Positions 1 through 13,077 are shown, counted from the stretch's first letter. The stretch: DNA of 64,000 nt from Bradyrhizobium sp. ORS 278 (GCF_000026145.1 NC_009445.1:1054001-1118000); one strand, 5' to 3'. Translations and numbers: made by a program. Notes: generated by a model from the sequence alone, not told the origin.

Positions 1-227
1 TCGCCGGGCTTTACCAGCACCTCCTGGATCGCGCCGACCACGGGCACGCCCAGCTTGATCAGGCCGGACGCCGGCTCGACACGCCCGGGCGCGACCGCGA
101 GCCATCGCTCCTCCTGGGCGTTGGCGGCGCGCGCCTCCTGGGTGATCAAGCGCGGCGCGGCCGCGAGCACCGTCGACGCCGCCAGCAGCAGCGCGACAAC
201 GTAGGGAGCTCGACCGGGCTTGTTCAT
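1..227 (-). CDS. HlyD-like membrane fusion protein of an ABC exporter (partial)
   Basis: Only the N-terminal 75 codons are in the window; the gene continues past the left edge. The protein starts with a short positively charged stretch and a hydrophobic segment (about residues 8-25), then a region reading as the first beta strands of a periplasmic adaptor: a VAPGRVEPASG stretch followed by the lipoyl-like VPVVGAIQEVLVKPG. In DevB/MacA-type adaptors this is where the protein leaves the membrane and begins its barrel-sandwich hybrid domain. The ATG overlaps the stop of the upstream ATPase gene by the four bases ATGA, so the two are translationally coupled. With the next two genes it makes a DevBCA-like tripartite exporter. 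The substrate cannot be told from sequence. Confidence 0.75.
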   Translation of the reverse strand, partial: MNKPGRAPYVVALLLAASTVLAAAPRLITQEARAANAQEERWLAVAPGRVEPASGLIKLGVPVVGAIQEVLVKPG

Positions 228-943
228 GCGTTCGAGACCTTCTTCATCGAGTCTGTCACTGCCTCCTCGCGGACGATCCGGCCGTCCTCGATATGAACGA
301 CGCGGCTGGCGAACGGCAGGATGCGCGGATCGTGTGTCACGACAAGAACAGCGCGCGACGGGTCTTTGGCGATGTCGGCCAGCAAGGTCATGATCGCCTG
401 GCCATTGGAAGTGTCGAGCGCGCCGGTCGGCTCGTCGGCGAGAATGACCTGGGTCTTGCCGACGATGGCACGCGCGATCGCGACGCGCTGCTGCTCGCCG
501 CCGGACAGCTCGCGCGGCAGCGATCTGCGCTTCTGGCCGAGACCGACGGTGGCCAGCACCTCGCGCGCTGCGGCCTTTGCTGTCCGCGCCCGCTCGCCGC
601 GCACATCGAGCGCGAGGCGGACATTGTCCTCGGCATTCAACGTAGGAAACAGATGATAGGACTGGAAGATGAAGCCGATGCGCTCGCGCCGGAGCTTGGC
701 CAGCGCCTCCGCATCGAGCCCGGCGACCGCCTGGCCGCCGACATGCACCGTCCCGGCGTCCGGCGTCATCAGGCAGCCGAGGATCGACAGCAGCGTGGTC
801 TTACCGCTACCCGACGGGCCCATCAGCAGCACCAGCTCGCCGCCTTTCAACGCCAGGCTTACGCCCTTCAGCGCCTGCACCCGGCCGGCGCCCTGGCCGA
901 GGTGGTGGACGAGATCGGTGGCCGCGAGCACGACGTCGCTCAT
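224..943 (-). CDS. ABC exporter ATPase, DevA/MacB-like
   Basis: This 239-residue ATPase powers the exporter formed with the FtsX-type permease and the adaptor on either side. The Walker A motif GPSGSGKTT is at about residues 42-50, the signature LSGGEQQR at about 145 and the Walker B ILADEPTGALD follows it, which is the arrangement of the LolD/MacB/DevA family. The reading frame could open 23 codons earlier, but the ATG at 943 gives a normal MSDVVLAATDLVH start and overlaps the permease stop as ATGA, so I chose it. The 3' end overlaps the adaptor gene in the same way. All three genes therefore form one tightly coupled operon read right to left. Role in export is secure; the cargo is unknown. 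Confidence 0.9.
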   Translation of the reverse strand: MSDVVLAATDLVHHLGQGAGRVQALKGVSLALKGGELVLLMGPSGSGKTTLLSILGCLMTPDAGTVHVGGQAVAGLDAEALAKLRRERIGFIFQSYHLFPTLNAEDNVRLALDVRGERARTAKAAAREVLATVGLGQKRRSLPRELSGGEQQRVAIARAIVGKTQVILADEPTGALDTSNGQAIMTLLADIAKDPSRAVLVVTHDPRILPFASRVVHIEDGRIVREEAVTDSMKKVSNA

Positions 944-2073
944 CGCGAGAACACCATGGCTGGATCGATACGCATCACCTTGACGATCGCGGCGATCGCC
1001 GAGCCGACGCACATCGTCACCGTCAGGGCGAGCAGCGCGACGGTCAGCAGCGGCGTCATGATGACGGGCAGCGCGGACTCCGCCGTCGCGGTCGCCACGA
1101 TCTTGCCGATGCCGGCGGCGCCGGCGAAGCCGACGATGGCGCTGAGCAGCGCCTGCCAGATGATGACTGTGTAGATGTAGCGGCTCGACGAGCCGATCGC
1201 GCGCAAGGTGGCGAATTCGTTGAGATGGTCCTTGGTACTGGAATAGAGCGTCTGCGCGACGATCACGGTGCCGACGATGACCCCCAGCAGCGCGCCGGCG
1301 AACAGCGCCGCGCCCGCGCCGGTGCCGAACAGCCAGAACGAGCGGCTGCGGTTGCGGAACTCGGCCGCGGTCAGCACCTCCACATTCCCCAGACTGTCGC
1401 GCAGCGCCTGCTGCGTCTTCCAGAGATCGGCATCGGATGCCAGCCGCACCAGCAGATACGATGCCTTGCTCGCCGGCGTTCCGGTGAAGCTGCGGGCCCG
1501 CTCGACATCGGTGAACACGTATGGCGTTGTCGTGAACGAGCGGATGCCCTTGCTGACCGCCATCACCTGCACCTTGCGGTCACGCAGCTCGGCGGCCTGC
1601 TCCACGCCCGAGATGCCGAGCCGTTCGAAATAGGTCTGGTCGATGGCGACAGCACCGGGCACCGAGAGGTCGTCGAGCCGACCTTCGACCACGTTCCAGG
1701 GATGCAGGCCTAGTCCGCGCAGCTCCGAGCCGACCACAAAGACGGGCGTCGTGGTGCCCTGCGGCAGCCGCCATTGCGCATAGCCGATCACCAGCGGCGT
1801 CGCCTCGGTGACCCCGGGGACGGCCAGCGCCCGGAACCGCTGCCGCTCGTCGAGCAGCGATGGATCCTCGAAGCACTTGGTGCCGACCGGCATGATCCAC
1901 AGCTGCGCCGGCGCATGGTCGATCATGGTCGTCACCATGCGGCGGAAGCCGACATAGAGGCCCATCTGCACGGTCACCAGCACGATCGAGAAGATGATGC
2001 CGATCACGGTCGCGACGAAGCGCAGCCTGTCATGGAACAGGTTTCGCGACGCAAGCCTGAACTGCAACGACAT
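940..2073 (-). CDS. FtsX-family ABC exporter permease, DevC-like
   Basis: This 377-residue inner-membrane permease has the FtsX/MacB plan. One transmembrane helix lies near residues 20-40, then a large periplasmic domain of roughly 200 residues, then three helices in the last third (about 255-280, 305-330 and 345-370). The N-terminus (RLASRNLFHDRLRFVATVIG) and the periplasmic segment with HAPAQLWIMPVGTK resemble the cyanobacterial DevC subgroup more than MacB itself, and there is no fused ATPase domain. It is the first gene of the operon and its stop overlaps the start of the ATPase gene. DevBCA systems export glycolipids in cyanobacteria; a lipid-like substrate here would be a guess. Confidence 0.85.
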   Translation of the reverse strand: MSLQFRLASRNLFHDRLRFVATVIGIIFSIVLVTVQMGLYVGFRRMVTTMIDHAPAQLWIMPVGTKCFEDPSLLDERQRFRALAVPGVTEATPLVIGYAQWRLPQGTTTPVFVVGSELRGLGLHPWNVVEGRLDDLSVPGAVAIDQTYFERLGISGVEQAAELRDRKVQVMAVSKGIRSFTTTPYVFTDVERARSFTGTPASKASYLLVRLASDADLWKTQQALRDSLGNVEVLTAAEFRNRSRSFWLFGTGAGAALFAGALLGVIVGTVIVAQTLYSSTKDHLNEFATLRAIGSSSRYIYTVIIWQALLSAIVGFAGAAGIGKIVATATAESALPVIMTPLLTVALLALTVTMCVGSAIAAIVKVMRIDPAMVFSR

Positions 2074-2410
2074 GAACCAAAACCACCCGTCGCCCCCGGG
2101 GCATTTCAGCCGGTTACGGGGGCGATGTCCACGCTGGATCGGGCCACGCTAGCCGTAGCGCCTTGTCATTCGGGACGGTCGTGGCGCGGGGGACACTGAG
2201 GACGCAACCGGTGTCGTCCAGGAGAGTGCTTCTGGGAGCCACCAGCCGTTCCTCAAAACCGGTGTCGTCCCTGCGAACGCAGGGACCCATAACCACAGGG
2301 AGATGTTGTTTTTGCTCGGTTTCAGCCACCGCGGACGAGGGAGAGATCACGCGGTATGGGTCCCTGCGTTCGCAGGGACGACAGCCGTGGGGGTTTGGAG
2401 GCAGTGCCAC
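2074..2410. other. Intergenic stretch, exporter operon to metH
   Basis: No convincing gene lies in these 337 bases. The exporter operon reads leftward from it and metH ends at its right edge, so it holds the exporter promoter and the metH 3' end. Most of it is taken up by the palindromic repeat at 2264-2382. Short open frames here are translations of that repeat on one strand or the other. Confidence 0.6.
2264..2382. repeat. Dispersed palindromic repeat (GTCCCTGCG family)
   Basis: A 25-base arm beginning GTCGTCCCTGCGAACGCAGG at 2264-2288 returns inverted at 2358-2382. Each arm is itself palindromic around CTGCGAACGCAG. The 69 bases between include the AT-rich middle and the segment ATCACGCGGTATGGG. 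Repeats of this form are scattered between genes in Bradyrhizobium genomes (from memory, not searched). It could fold into two hairpins in RNA from either strand. Confidence 0.8.
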
Positions 2411-6264
<3,854 letters not shown>

Positions 6265-6265
<1 letters not shown>

Positions 6266-7182
6266 CAGGCGGCGACCTTGTTGACGGACTTCGGACGGAT
6301 GCCAAGCAGATGGCTGATCGCGAACACGAGGTCGGCGCGGTTCATGGTGTAGAAATGGAAGGTGTCGACGCCATGCTTGGCGAGCTTGTGCACCTGGCCG
6401 GCGGCGACGGTCGCCGCCACCAGCTTGCGGGTCTCAGGATCGTTGTCGAGGCCGTCGAACTTCTCGGCCAGCCAGTCCGGCACGGTGGTGCCGGCGCGGG
6501 TGACGAAGCCGCGCGCCTGCTTGAAATTGTGCATCGGCATGATCCCGGGCACGATCGGAATGTCGATGCCGCGGGCGCGGACCCGGTCGAGGTAGCGGAA
6601 GTAGAGGTCGTTGTCGAAGAAGACCTGCGTGATGGCCCGCGTCGCGCCGGCGTCGACCTTGGCCTTGAGCATGTCGATGTCGGCGTCGAAGTCGCGGCTC
6701 TCCGGGTGCTTCTCCGGATAGGCCGAGACCGAGATCTCAACATCCGGATGGCGCTTCTTGATGCCGGCGATCAGTTCGGGCGAGGTCTGATAGCCCTCGG
6801 CGTGGGTGTGATAGGGCGTGCCGATGCCGCCTGGCGGATCGCCGCGCAGAGCCACGATGTGGCGGACGCCGACCTCGTGATAGCGATCGACAACCTCGTC
6901 GATCTCCTGGCGGGAGGCGCCGACGCAGGTCAGATGCGCCGCCGGCAGCAGCGCGGTTTCTTTCAGGATGCGCGCGATAGTGGCGTGGGTGCGCTCGCGG
7001 GTCGAGCCGCCGGCGCCGTAGGTGACGGAGACGAAGCTCGGCTCCAGCGGCGCCAGCCGCTCGATCGAACTCCACAGCGTCCGGTCCATTTCCTCGGTCT
7101 TCGGCGGAAAGAACTCGAAGGAGATCTTCGGCCGGATGATCGCGGAATGTCCGTCAGTGACGGCGGTGGCGAGGTCGGTCAT
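6265..7182 (-). CDS. metF: Methylenetetrahydrofolate reductase
   Basis: MetF reduces 5,10-methylenetetrahydrofolate to the 5-methyl form using NADH and FAD, supplying the methyl donor for the MetH enzyme encoded just downstream. The 305-residue protein starts its barrel with [13 protein letters not shown], the family hallmark, followed by [16 protein letters not shown] and [13 protein letters not shown]. The later segment ITQVFFDND contains the folate-contacting residues. The gene is first in a two-gene operon and its stop overlaps the metH start. In many alphaproteobacteria an ArsR-type regulator precedes metF; here none does, only a 372-base region without a gene. Confidence 0.96.
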
Positions 7183-7554
7183 GGCGGCGCAGGTTCCCGA
7201 TGGCGCGTAAATTTCAACTTGAGAGCGGATCGCTGCTCAGATGCGCCAAGATAGGGGAAGTGGGTCGCAATAAACAGCCCACCGGAAATGGGATATGGCC
7301 CACAAATTTGGATTTAGATAGAGATTTTCCGGATTGTGTGGGTGCCGATGTGGGCAAGTAAAAGTGAGGTTTCACCGCGCCAAAGTGGCCTCATGAGCAT
7401 GTTTTTCCGAAAATTGAATGTGGGATAGGGCGAGGGTTCTCTTGTATACAGCCAACTTGTCCCAACTCCATTCGGACGTGATCCCTGCATTTCCAGCAGA
7501 TCACCGGCGCAGCTGGCCCATTGTCGCGGCCCGTGCAGCCATTACGTTGAGACT
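7183..7554. promoter_or_regulatory. Divergent intergenic region, metF to monooxygenase
   Basis: These 372 bases separate two divergent genes and must hold both promoters. The stretch is AT-richer than its surroundings and carries several GTGGG/CCCAC words, for example GTGGG at 7261 with CCCAC downstream and further TGTGGG words near 7340-7420. A small hairpin (GAGC and GCTC, 8-base loop) lies just in front of metF on the minus strand. I could not match it to a known SAM or SAH riboswitch. No gene is seen. Confidence 0.4.
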
Positions 7555-8574
7555 ATGATCCCGATTTCAGTCCTCGACCTCTCCGTCACAACCACGGCCA
7601 CGCCGGCCTCGGCGGCGTTGCGCAACAGCATAGATTTGGCGCGCCACGTCGATCAGCTCGGTTATGTCCGCTACTGGCTCGCCGAGCATCACAGCCTTGT
7701 TTCGGTGGCGAGCCCGTCGCCTGACATCATGATCGGGCAGATCGCGGCCGTCACAAAACGCATCCGCGTCGGCTCCGGCGGCGTGATGCTGCCCAACCAT
7801 GCGCCACTGGTGGTCGCCGAACGCTTCAAGATGCTGGAGGCGCTTTTTCCGGGCCGGATCGACCTCGGCCTGGGCCGCGCGCCCGGCACCGACGGCACCA
7901 CGGCCTATGCGCTGAGGAGCCGGCTCGACCGCCGTGACGGCGACGATTTCCTGGAGCGGCTGCATGAGCTGACCCTTTGGCAGACGCGGGAGTTCCCCGC
8001 GGGCCATCCCTACAACAACGTCATCGCGATGCCCGACGATGCGCCGCTGCCGCCGATCTTTCTGCTCGGCTCCAGCGACTATTCCAGCGAGCTCTCGGCG
8101 CAGATGGGCATGGGGTTTGGCTTCGCGCATCATTTCGCCAATCACGACGCGATCGACGCGATGACCAATTATCGCGCACATTTCACCGCCTCGCGCTGGC
8201 GCTCGCAGCCGCATGCGATCCTGGCGGTCGCCGTGGTGACGGCCGAGACCGATGCGGAAGCCGAGCGGCTGGCGTCGTCGATGGACCTCAATCGTCTCCG
8301 GCGCGACCGCGGCCAGTTCCTGCCGCTGCCGAGCCCGGAGGAGGCGGCGGCCTATCCGTATACGGACTCCGACCGCGCCTCGATCGCCCGCAACCGCTCA
8401 AGACTGTTCGTCGGCTCGCCCGCGACGGTTCGCGCCAAGCTCGACCCGATGATCGCGGCGAGCCAGGCCGACGAGCTGATGGTGATCACCGCGATCTTCG
8501 ACCACGAGGCCCGCAAGCGCTCCTACACCCTGCTCGCCGACGCCTTCGGCCTGGAGCGGCAGGCGGCGGCGTAA
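7555..8574 (+). CDS. LLM-class flavin-dependent oxidoreductase
   Basis: This 339-residue protein belongs to the bacterial luciferase-like, F420/FMN-dependent monooxygenase superfamily. It opens with the short first strand IPISVLDLS, then YWLAEHHS, the conserved histidine pair of the family, and [19 protein letters not shown], which contacts the flavin phosphate. [17 protein letters not shown] follows. The pattern best fits the MsnO8-like subgroup, whose members are mostly uncharacterised and act on small organic substrates. It stands alone: divergent from metF and followed by a palindromic repeat. Nothing next to it reveals the substrate, and a flavin reductase is not adjacent. Confidence 0.85.
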   Translation: MIPISVLDLSVTTTATPASAALRNSIDLARHVDQLGYVRYWLAEHHSLVSVASPSPDIMIGQIAAVTKRIRVGSGGVMLPNHAPLVVAERFKMLEALFPGRIDLGLGRAPGTDGTTAYALRSRLDRRDGDDFLERLHELTLWQTREFPAGHPYNNVIAMPDDAPLPPIFLLGSSDYSSELSAQMGMGFGFAHHFANHDAIDAMTNYRAHFTASRWRSQPHAILAVAVVTAETDAEAERLASSMDLNRLRRDRGQFLPLPSPEEAAAYPYTDSDRASIARNRSRLFVGSPATVRAKLDPMIAASQADELMVITAIFDHEARKRSYTLLADAFGLERQAAA

Positions 8575-8679
8575 CGGGAGTCCTCGACAGACCTCGATCG
8601 GACTTGGGAGCGGCAGAGCAGGATCATCTCCCCGCGATCTCGATTGAGGATCCGAGTTTGCGCTCGTCGTTCTCCACAT

Positions 8680-8765
8680 CGTCATGGCCGGGCTTGTCCC
8701 GGCCATCTACGTCGTTCGGCATGCTGAGGACAACGTGAATGCCCGGGACAAGCCCGGGCATGACG
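8680..8765. repeat. Dispersed palindromic repeat (GGCCGGGCTTGTCCC family)
   Basis: The left arm CGTCATGGCCGGGCTTGTCC at 8680 is mirrored by a right arm ending GACAAGCCCGGGCATGACG at 8765. Each arm forms its own hairpin around the GGGC/GCCC core. It sits between the convergent monooxygenase and oxidoreductase genes and may end transcripts from both sides. The element at 52663-52748 has the same plan and belongs to the same family. Confidence 0.8.
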
Positions 8766-8816
8766 GAGTACCTCGTTGGCAGGATTATTTGTCGCGACAG
8801 CTCCGCATCTCCCTGC

Positions 8817-9482
8817 TCACCATGTGACCAGCGGCGCGCGGCGCAAAAAGCTGTCGTCGCTCACCTGATTGACCACGAAGCGCGCGACATCGGCCCGCGC
8901 GATTGTGCCACCGTGAAAGTTCGAGAGGTCCGTCAGCGCGCGCACCGTCTGCCCGCCCGGCTTGTCATTGAGCATCGCGGGGCGAACGATGACCCAATCG
9001 AGCGCGCTGTCGCGGATGATCGCCTCCTGCCGGTCCTTGTCGGCATAGACGTTGCGCAAGAGCAGCGGCAGGATCAGCCGGTCATAGACGAAGCCGCCAT
9101 GCCCCCGGCTGTCGCCGGCGCCGATCCCGGTGATCGCGACGAGGCGCGCAACATTCTCGGCCTTCATTGCCTTGACGAGCGCACGCGTCGATGTTGAGAG
9201 CGTCGTGACCTCACGGAACGGGCTGAGCGACGTGCCGAGCGAACTGATCACGGCATCCTGGCCCTTGAGCGCCTTGCGCAGCGAAGCTTCGTCGCGGGCA
9301 TCGCCGACGATCAGTTGCGCGCCTTGCAGATCCCCGGCCTTTTCGGGCGATCGCACCAAAGCTGTGACCTGATGGCCGCGGACCAACGCGTCGCGCACAA
9401 TCAGCCGGCCGGTACCGCCGGTGGCGCCGAGCACGAGGATATTCGGCTTGGGCGTGCTGTTGTCTTCGGCTGATAGCGTCAT
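8817..9482 (-). CDS. NAD(P)-binding atypical SDR oxidoreductase
   Basis: A 221-residue Rossmann protein of the NmrA/SDR_a5 type. The dinucleotide motif LGATGGTGR is at about residues 18-26, followed by VTALVRSPEK, where the arginine suits NADP phosphate binding, and IVGDARDEASL. Later YADKDRQEAIIRDSALDWVIVRP is typical of this family's C-terminal half, replacing the classical YxxxK. Members range from flavin reductases to redox sensors, so the reaction cannot be assigned. A strong GAGGAG ribosome site precedes the ATG. The gene is divergent from a LysR regulator 134 bases away, which is the usual placement of a LysR protein and its target. Confidence 0.8.
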   Translation of the reverse strand: MTLSAEDNSTPKPNILVLGATGGTGRLIVRDALVRGHQVTALVRSPEKAGDLQGAQLIVGDARDEASLRKALKGQDAVISSLGTSLSPFREVTTLSTSTRALVKAMKAENVARLVAITGIGAGDSRGHGGFVYDRLILPLLLRNVYADKDRQEAIIRDSALDWVIVRPAMLNDKPGGQTVRALTDLSNFHGGTIARADVARFVVNQVSDDSFLRRAPLVTW

Positions 9483-9616
9483 GGTTGTCTCCTCTGAGGG
9501 GGGCGCCCGTGTTGGCGGTCCGAGCGCAGGTGCAAGTGATCAGACCTGGGAAATAGCGATCCACATGCGAGCCGACAGGCGCTAGGATTGGACAGCTTGT
9601 CTCATTGGTGGAACAG

Positions 9617-10507
9617 ATGGATTTGCTGGCGCTCGCCGATTTCACCCTCGTCGCCCGTTACGGCGGCTTCGGCCGCGCCGCGCGGGCCAGCGGTCGTCCG
9701 AAGGCGACGCTGTCCCGCCGGGTCGCGGAGCTTGAGGCGAGCCTGGACATCCGGCTGATCGAGCGCGGCGGACGCGCGCTGAAGCTGACCGAGGAGGGGC
9801 GGGCGCTGTTCGAGCGCACGGGCGCGCTGCTGACCGAGCTCGACGAGACCGTCGGCGCGATCGCATCAGGCGGCCAGACGCCGCGCGGCCGTTTGCGCAT
9901 CAGCGCGCCGCTGCTGTTCTCGCAGACCGCGATGGGCAAGCTCGCCGCGTCATTCGCGCTTCGCTACCCCGAGGTGCGGCTCGATGTGACCACGGATGAC
10001 CGCACCGTCGACATGGTCGAGGAGGGCTATGACCTGGTGATCCGGGTCAATCCCGCTCCCGACGACAGCCTGATCGGACGCATCTTCCTGCGCGACCGGA
10101 TGGTGGTTGTCGCTCACCCCGCGCTCGCCCGCCCGGACGACGCAACGTCCGTCCGCGCCATCGTTCGCAGCAGTGACCAGATCACGAGCTGGGCCGTGAC
10201 GGGACCGGCAGGGCCGGCGCGAATCTCCGTCGAGCCGATCCTGCGCCTGACCTCGCTGATCATGGTGCGCGATGCCGTCCGCGCCGGCGTCGGCGCGGCC
10301 TGCCTGCCGCTCTCGCTCGCCAGCCACGACCTCGCCGCCGGCCGCCTCGTGCACTGGGCCGATGTCGACGCCCCGCCGGTGGCGCTGTGGACGCTGTATC
10401 CATCGCGCCGGCTGCTGAGCCCGCGCGTCTCCGCCTTCCTCGATCATCTCAAGGATGCCTTCCCGACGGGAACGTCAGCCGAGCTCGCCGCCTATGTCGA
10501 AGGGTAG
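9617..10507 (+). CDS. LysR family transcriptional regulator
   Basis: This 296-residue regulator has the N-terminal winged helix (about 1-62), with FTLVARYGGFGRAARASGRPKATLSRRVAELE covering the helix-turn-helix (shown only in part by FGRAARASGRPKATLSRRVA). The effector-binding domain begins near residue 90 (GRLRISAPLLFSQTAMGK). The frame could start at TTG 9605 or GTG 9608, but ATG 9617 has a GGTGGA ribosome site at good spacing, so I chose it. It is divergent from the SDR gene and most likely controls that gene together with itself. The ligand is unknown. Confidence 0.88.
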   Translation: MDLLALADFTLVARYGGFGRAARASGRPKATLSRRVAELEASLDIRLIERGGRALKLTEEGRALFERTGALLTELDETVGAIASGGQTPRGRLRISAPLLFSQTAMGKLAASFALRYPEVRLDVTTDDRTVDMVEEGYDLVIRVNPAPDDSLIGRIFLRDRMVVVAHPALARPDDATSVRAIVRSSDQITSWAVTGPAGPARISVEPILRLTSLIMVRDAVRAGVGAACLPLSLASHDLAAGRLVHWADVDAPPVALWTLYPSRRLLSPRVSAFLDHLKDAFPTGTSAELAAYVEG

Positions 10508-10520
10508 GTGCCCGCGTCAT

Positions 10521-10539
10521 GGGACCCATACCGCGTGAT
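10521..10539 (+). repeat. Fragment of the GTCCCTGCG repeat family
   Basis: The 19 bases GGGACCCATACCGCGTGAT here are the exact reverse complement of part of the repeat at 2264-2382. The flanking bases do not complete the palindrome, so this looks like a half or diverged copy. It lies between the convergent LysR and pheA genes. Confidence 0.6.
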
Positions 10540-10616
10540 GTCGCGGCGAGACGACGGTGGGAGAGACCGTCGCATAACCACTCGGCGCTGCGGCTATGAG
10601 TGGCGACCCGAGAGAG

Positions 10617-11477
10617 CTACTCTCGTGTTTCGCTGAACGTCGCCCGGAACGGATGCGCCGGGTAGACGCCGACGATGCGCAGCTCGCGCGAGAAGAACTT
10701 CAGCTCCTCCAGCGCGAACGCCAGGCCCTTGTCCTCGGGATGGCCGTCGACATCGGCGTAGAACTGCGTGGCGAAGAAATTGCCGTCGACCATGTAGCTC
10801 TCGAGCTTGGTCATGTTGACGCCATTGGTCGCGAAGCCGCCGAGCGCCTTGTACAGCGCGGCCGGGAGGTTGCGGACGCGGAACACGAAGCTCGTCACCA
10901 GCGGGCCGGAGTTCTGCTCGGCCCACTGCTCCTCGCGCGCCAGCACCACGAAGCGGGTGGTGTTGTGCGCCTCGTCCTCGATGTCCTCGGCGAGGATGTC
11001 GAGGCCGTAGATCTTCGCCGCCAGGCGCGAGGCGATGGCCGCGACACTTCTGTCGCCGCGCTCGGACACGTCGCGCGCGCTGCCCGCGGTGTCGCCGGCC
11101 ACGATCGGGCGGATGCCGAGGTTGCGGATATAGCGGCGGCACTGGCCGAGCGCCTGGACATGGCTCTCGACCGTCTTGATGTCCGCGAGCCTGGTGCCCT
11201 TCAGCGCCATCAGCTGATGCCGGATCGGCAGGAACCACTCGCCGATGATGTACAGGCCCGAGCCCGGCAGCAGATGGTGGATGTCGGCGACGCGCCCCGC
11301 AACCGAGTTCTCGATCGGGATCATGCCGAGATCGGCCTCTCCGGACGAGATCGCGCTGAGCGCATCCTCGAAGGTCGGGCAGGGCATGGCTTCGGCAGTC
11401 GGATAGGCCTCGGAAATGGCGATGTGGGAGTTGGCTCCCGGCTCGCCCTGGAATGCGATTTTCAAGATCTTGCTCAT
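10617..11477 (-). CDS. pheA: Prephenate dehydratase
   Basis: Converts prephenate to phenylpyruvate, the committed step to phenylalanine. At 286 residues it is the stand-alone type, without a fused chorismate mutase. The catalytic part (about 5-185) has FQGEPGANSHIA at the start, IPIENSVAGRV in the middle and the essential threonine in NTTRFVVLAR. The C-terminal ACT domain (about 195-275) carries GGFATNGVNMTKLESYM, where the usual ESRP of phenylalanine-inhibited enzymes reads ESYM, as in other alphaproteobacterial forms. The gene starts 18 bases after kdsB ends on the same strand, so the two are co-transcribed. Confidence 0.95.
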   Translation of the reverse strand: MSKILKIAFQGEPGANSHIAISEAYPTAEAMPCPTFEDALSAISSGEADLGMIPIENSVAGRVADIHHLLPGSGLYIIGEWFLPIRHQLMALKGTRLADIKTVESHVQALGQCRRYIRNLGIRPIVAGDTAGSARDVSERGDRSVAAIASRLAAKIYGLDILAEDIEDEAHNTTRFVVLAREEQWAEQNSGPLVTSFVFRVRNLPAALYKALGGFATNGVNMTKLESYMVDGNFFATQFYADVDGHPEDKGLAFALEELKFFSRELRIVGVYPAHPFRATFSETRE

Positions 11478-11495
11478 GATGGGCCTTCTAGCAGC

Positions 11496-12236
11496 TCAAG
11501 CTTTGGACAGCAGCCGGCGGGCGGTTTCGAGGTCGGCCGGCGTATCCACGCCGCGCGGGACGGCATCGACGACCATGACGTCGATGCGCATGCCGGCCTC
11601 CAGCGCCCGCAGCTGTTCCAGCTTCTCCTGCTGTTCGAGTGGCGACGGCGGCAGGCGCACGAAGCGCTCCAGCGCCGCGCGACGGTAGGCATAGAGACCG
11701 ATGTGGTGGTAGCGCGGCCCGTCGCCATGCGGCGCCGTGGCCCGGGTGAAATACAGCGCCCGCATGCGCCGTCCACCCAGGGGCGAGCCGACGGCCTTGA
11801 CCACGTTCGGATTGAGGCTCTCTTCTTCGGTGTGGATCTGTGCGGCGAGCGTGGCGATGTCGACGGCGGGATCGTCCAGCGGCGGCAGCACGTCGCTGAT
11901 GCTCCTGGGGTCGATGGTCGGGAAGTCGCCCTGCAGGTTGACCACGAAATCGGCCTCACCAGCGGGATCGAGCTTGCACAGCGCCTCGTAGATGCGATCG
12001 GACCCGGAGGGATGATCCGGCCTCGTCATCACCACCTCGCCGCCCGCCGCGGTCACCGCCGCGGCGATCTCCGGCGTGTCGGTCGCCACCGCCACGCGAC
12101 CGATCGCCGCTTCTTCCGCACGGCGCAACACCTGCACGATCATCGGCACGCCCGCGATGTCGAGCAGTGGCTTGCCGGGCAGGCGGGTGGAGGCCATGCG
12201 GGCCGGGATCAGCACGAGGATCTTGGATCGGGTCAT
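11496..12236 (-). CDS. kdsB: 3-deoxy-manno-octulosonate cytidylyltransferase
   Basis: KdsB activates Kdo with CTP to CMP-Kdo for the inner core of lipopolysaccharide. The 246-residue sequence opens with [19 protein letters not shown], the nucleotide-binding signature, and continues with [31 protein letters not shown] and [12 protein letters not shown], all family motifs. The frame extends to a TTG ten codons upstream, but the ATG at 12236 gives the expected [13 protein letters not shown] start. It is first in a pair with pheA. The 240-base gap before it faces cycM on the other strand. Confidence 0.95.
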   Translation of the reverse strand: MTRSKILVLIPARMASTRLPGKPLLDIAGVPMIVQVLRRAEEAAIGRVAVATDTPEIAAAVTAAGGEVVMTRPDHPSGSDRIYEALCKLDPAGEADFVVNLQGDFPTIDPRSISDVLPPLDDPAVDIATLAAQIHTEEESLNPNVVKAVGSPLGGRRMRALYFTRATAPHGDGPRYHHIGLYAYRRAALERFVRLPPSPLEQQEKLEQLRALEAGMRIDVMVVDAVPRGVDTPADLETARRLLSKA

Positions 12237-12476
12237 CCGAAAACGGCAGGTCGGAGCCGGTCGCAACAGCGCGTCCGGACGGGGATGGGGACAGCAAAAA
12301 CCGCCCGCTTATACGGGTTGCCAGAGCACGGGCAAACCGATATCTCACTTCTGCCGCAGGGGGAGGCGCGACGGCTCGATTCCGCTCGATGCCTTCATGA
12401 AGTCCTTGAGGCGATTCACGGCCGCGGCCCCGCGGCCTCAAAGCAATGAAATCCGCCCTCGGAGCCTGATTCCAAA

Positions 12477-13025
12477 ATGGACTCCTTCGAACTGAACAAA
12501 ATCCTCGGCGCCGTGCTGGCCGCCTGTCTGGTCGTGCTGGTCACGAGCTTTTCCGCCAACGCGATCTTCGCGCCGAAGATGCCGGAAAAGCCGGGTTTCG
12601 AGATCGCCGTGAAGGAGGCCGAAGGCGCAAGCAAGGAAGCCGCTGCGCCGGCCTCCGCCGAGCCGATCGAGAAGCTGCTGCAGACCGCCTCCGTCGAGAA
12701 GGGCGCCGCCGCCGCCAAGAAGTGCGCAGCCTGCCACACCTTTGCGAAGGGCGAGAAGAACGGCGTCGGCCCGAACCTCTGGGGCGTGGTCGGCGACAAG
12801 ATCGGCGAGGGCCGCGGCTTCAACTGGTCGCAGGCGATCAAGGCCAAGGGCGGCACCTGGACGATCGAAGAGCTGAACAAGTTCATCACCAACCCCAAGG
12901 GGTACATCCCGGGCACCGCCATGGGCTTCGCCGGCATCCAGAAGGACTCGGAGCGCGCCGACGTGCTGGCCTATCTGAACTCGCTCTCGGACAACCCGGC
13001 CCCGCTGCCGACCGCAGCCAAGTGA
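12477..13025 (+). CDS. cycM: Membrane-anchored cytochrome c, CycM type
   Basis: CycM carries electrons from the bc1 complex to the aa3-type oxidase in Bradyrhizobium. The 182-residue protein keeps an uncleaved N-terminal helix (about 9-31) as membrane anchor, then a linker rich in Ala, Glu and Lys (40-75), then a class I cytochrome domain on the periplasmic side. Haem attachment is CAACH (Cys83, Cys86, His87) and the distal ligand is probably Met149 in IPGTAMGF. Length and architecture match the described CycM proteins of about 184 residues. It is a single gene closed by a strong terminator at 13051-13077. Maturation needs the Ccm system, which is not in the window. Confidence 0.93.
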   Translation: MDSFELNKILGAVLAACLVVLVTSFSANAIFAPKMPEKPGFEIAVKEAEGASKEAAAPASAEPIEKLLQTASVEKGAAAAKKCAACHTFAKGEKNGVGPNLWGVVGDKIGEGRGFNWSQAIKAKGGTWTIEELNKFITNPKGYIPGTAMGFAGIQKDSERADVLAYLNSLSDNPAPLPTAAK

Positions 13026-13050
13026 GCCCCGGCTCAGCTCTGATTTTGGA

Positions 13051-13077
13051 CGGCCGGGCCCCAAGCCCGGCCGTTTT
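13051..13077 (+). terminator. Rho-independent terminator of cycM
   Basis: A GC stem CGGCCGGGC paired with GCCCGGCCG followed by TTTT, 25 bases after the cycM stop. This is a textbook intrinsic terminator. Confidence 0.85.

Noticed and set aside
7183..7260. A SAM or SAH riboswitch in front of metF
   Set aside because: Only a short GAGC/GCTC hairpin is visible; the conserved cores of SAM-II or SAH riboswitches were not found.
10596..12449. A 617-codon plus-strand frame over pheA and kdsB
   Set aside because: Antisense shadow of two well-supported enzymes; no motif or ribosome site.
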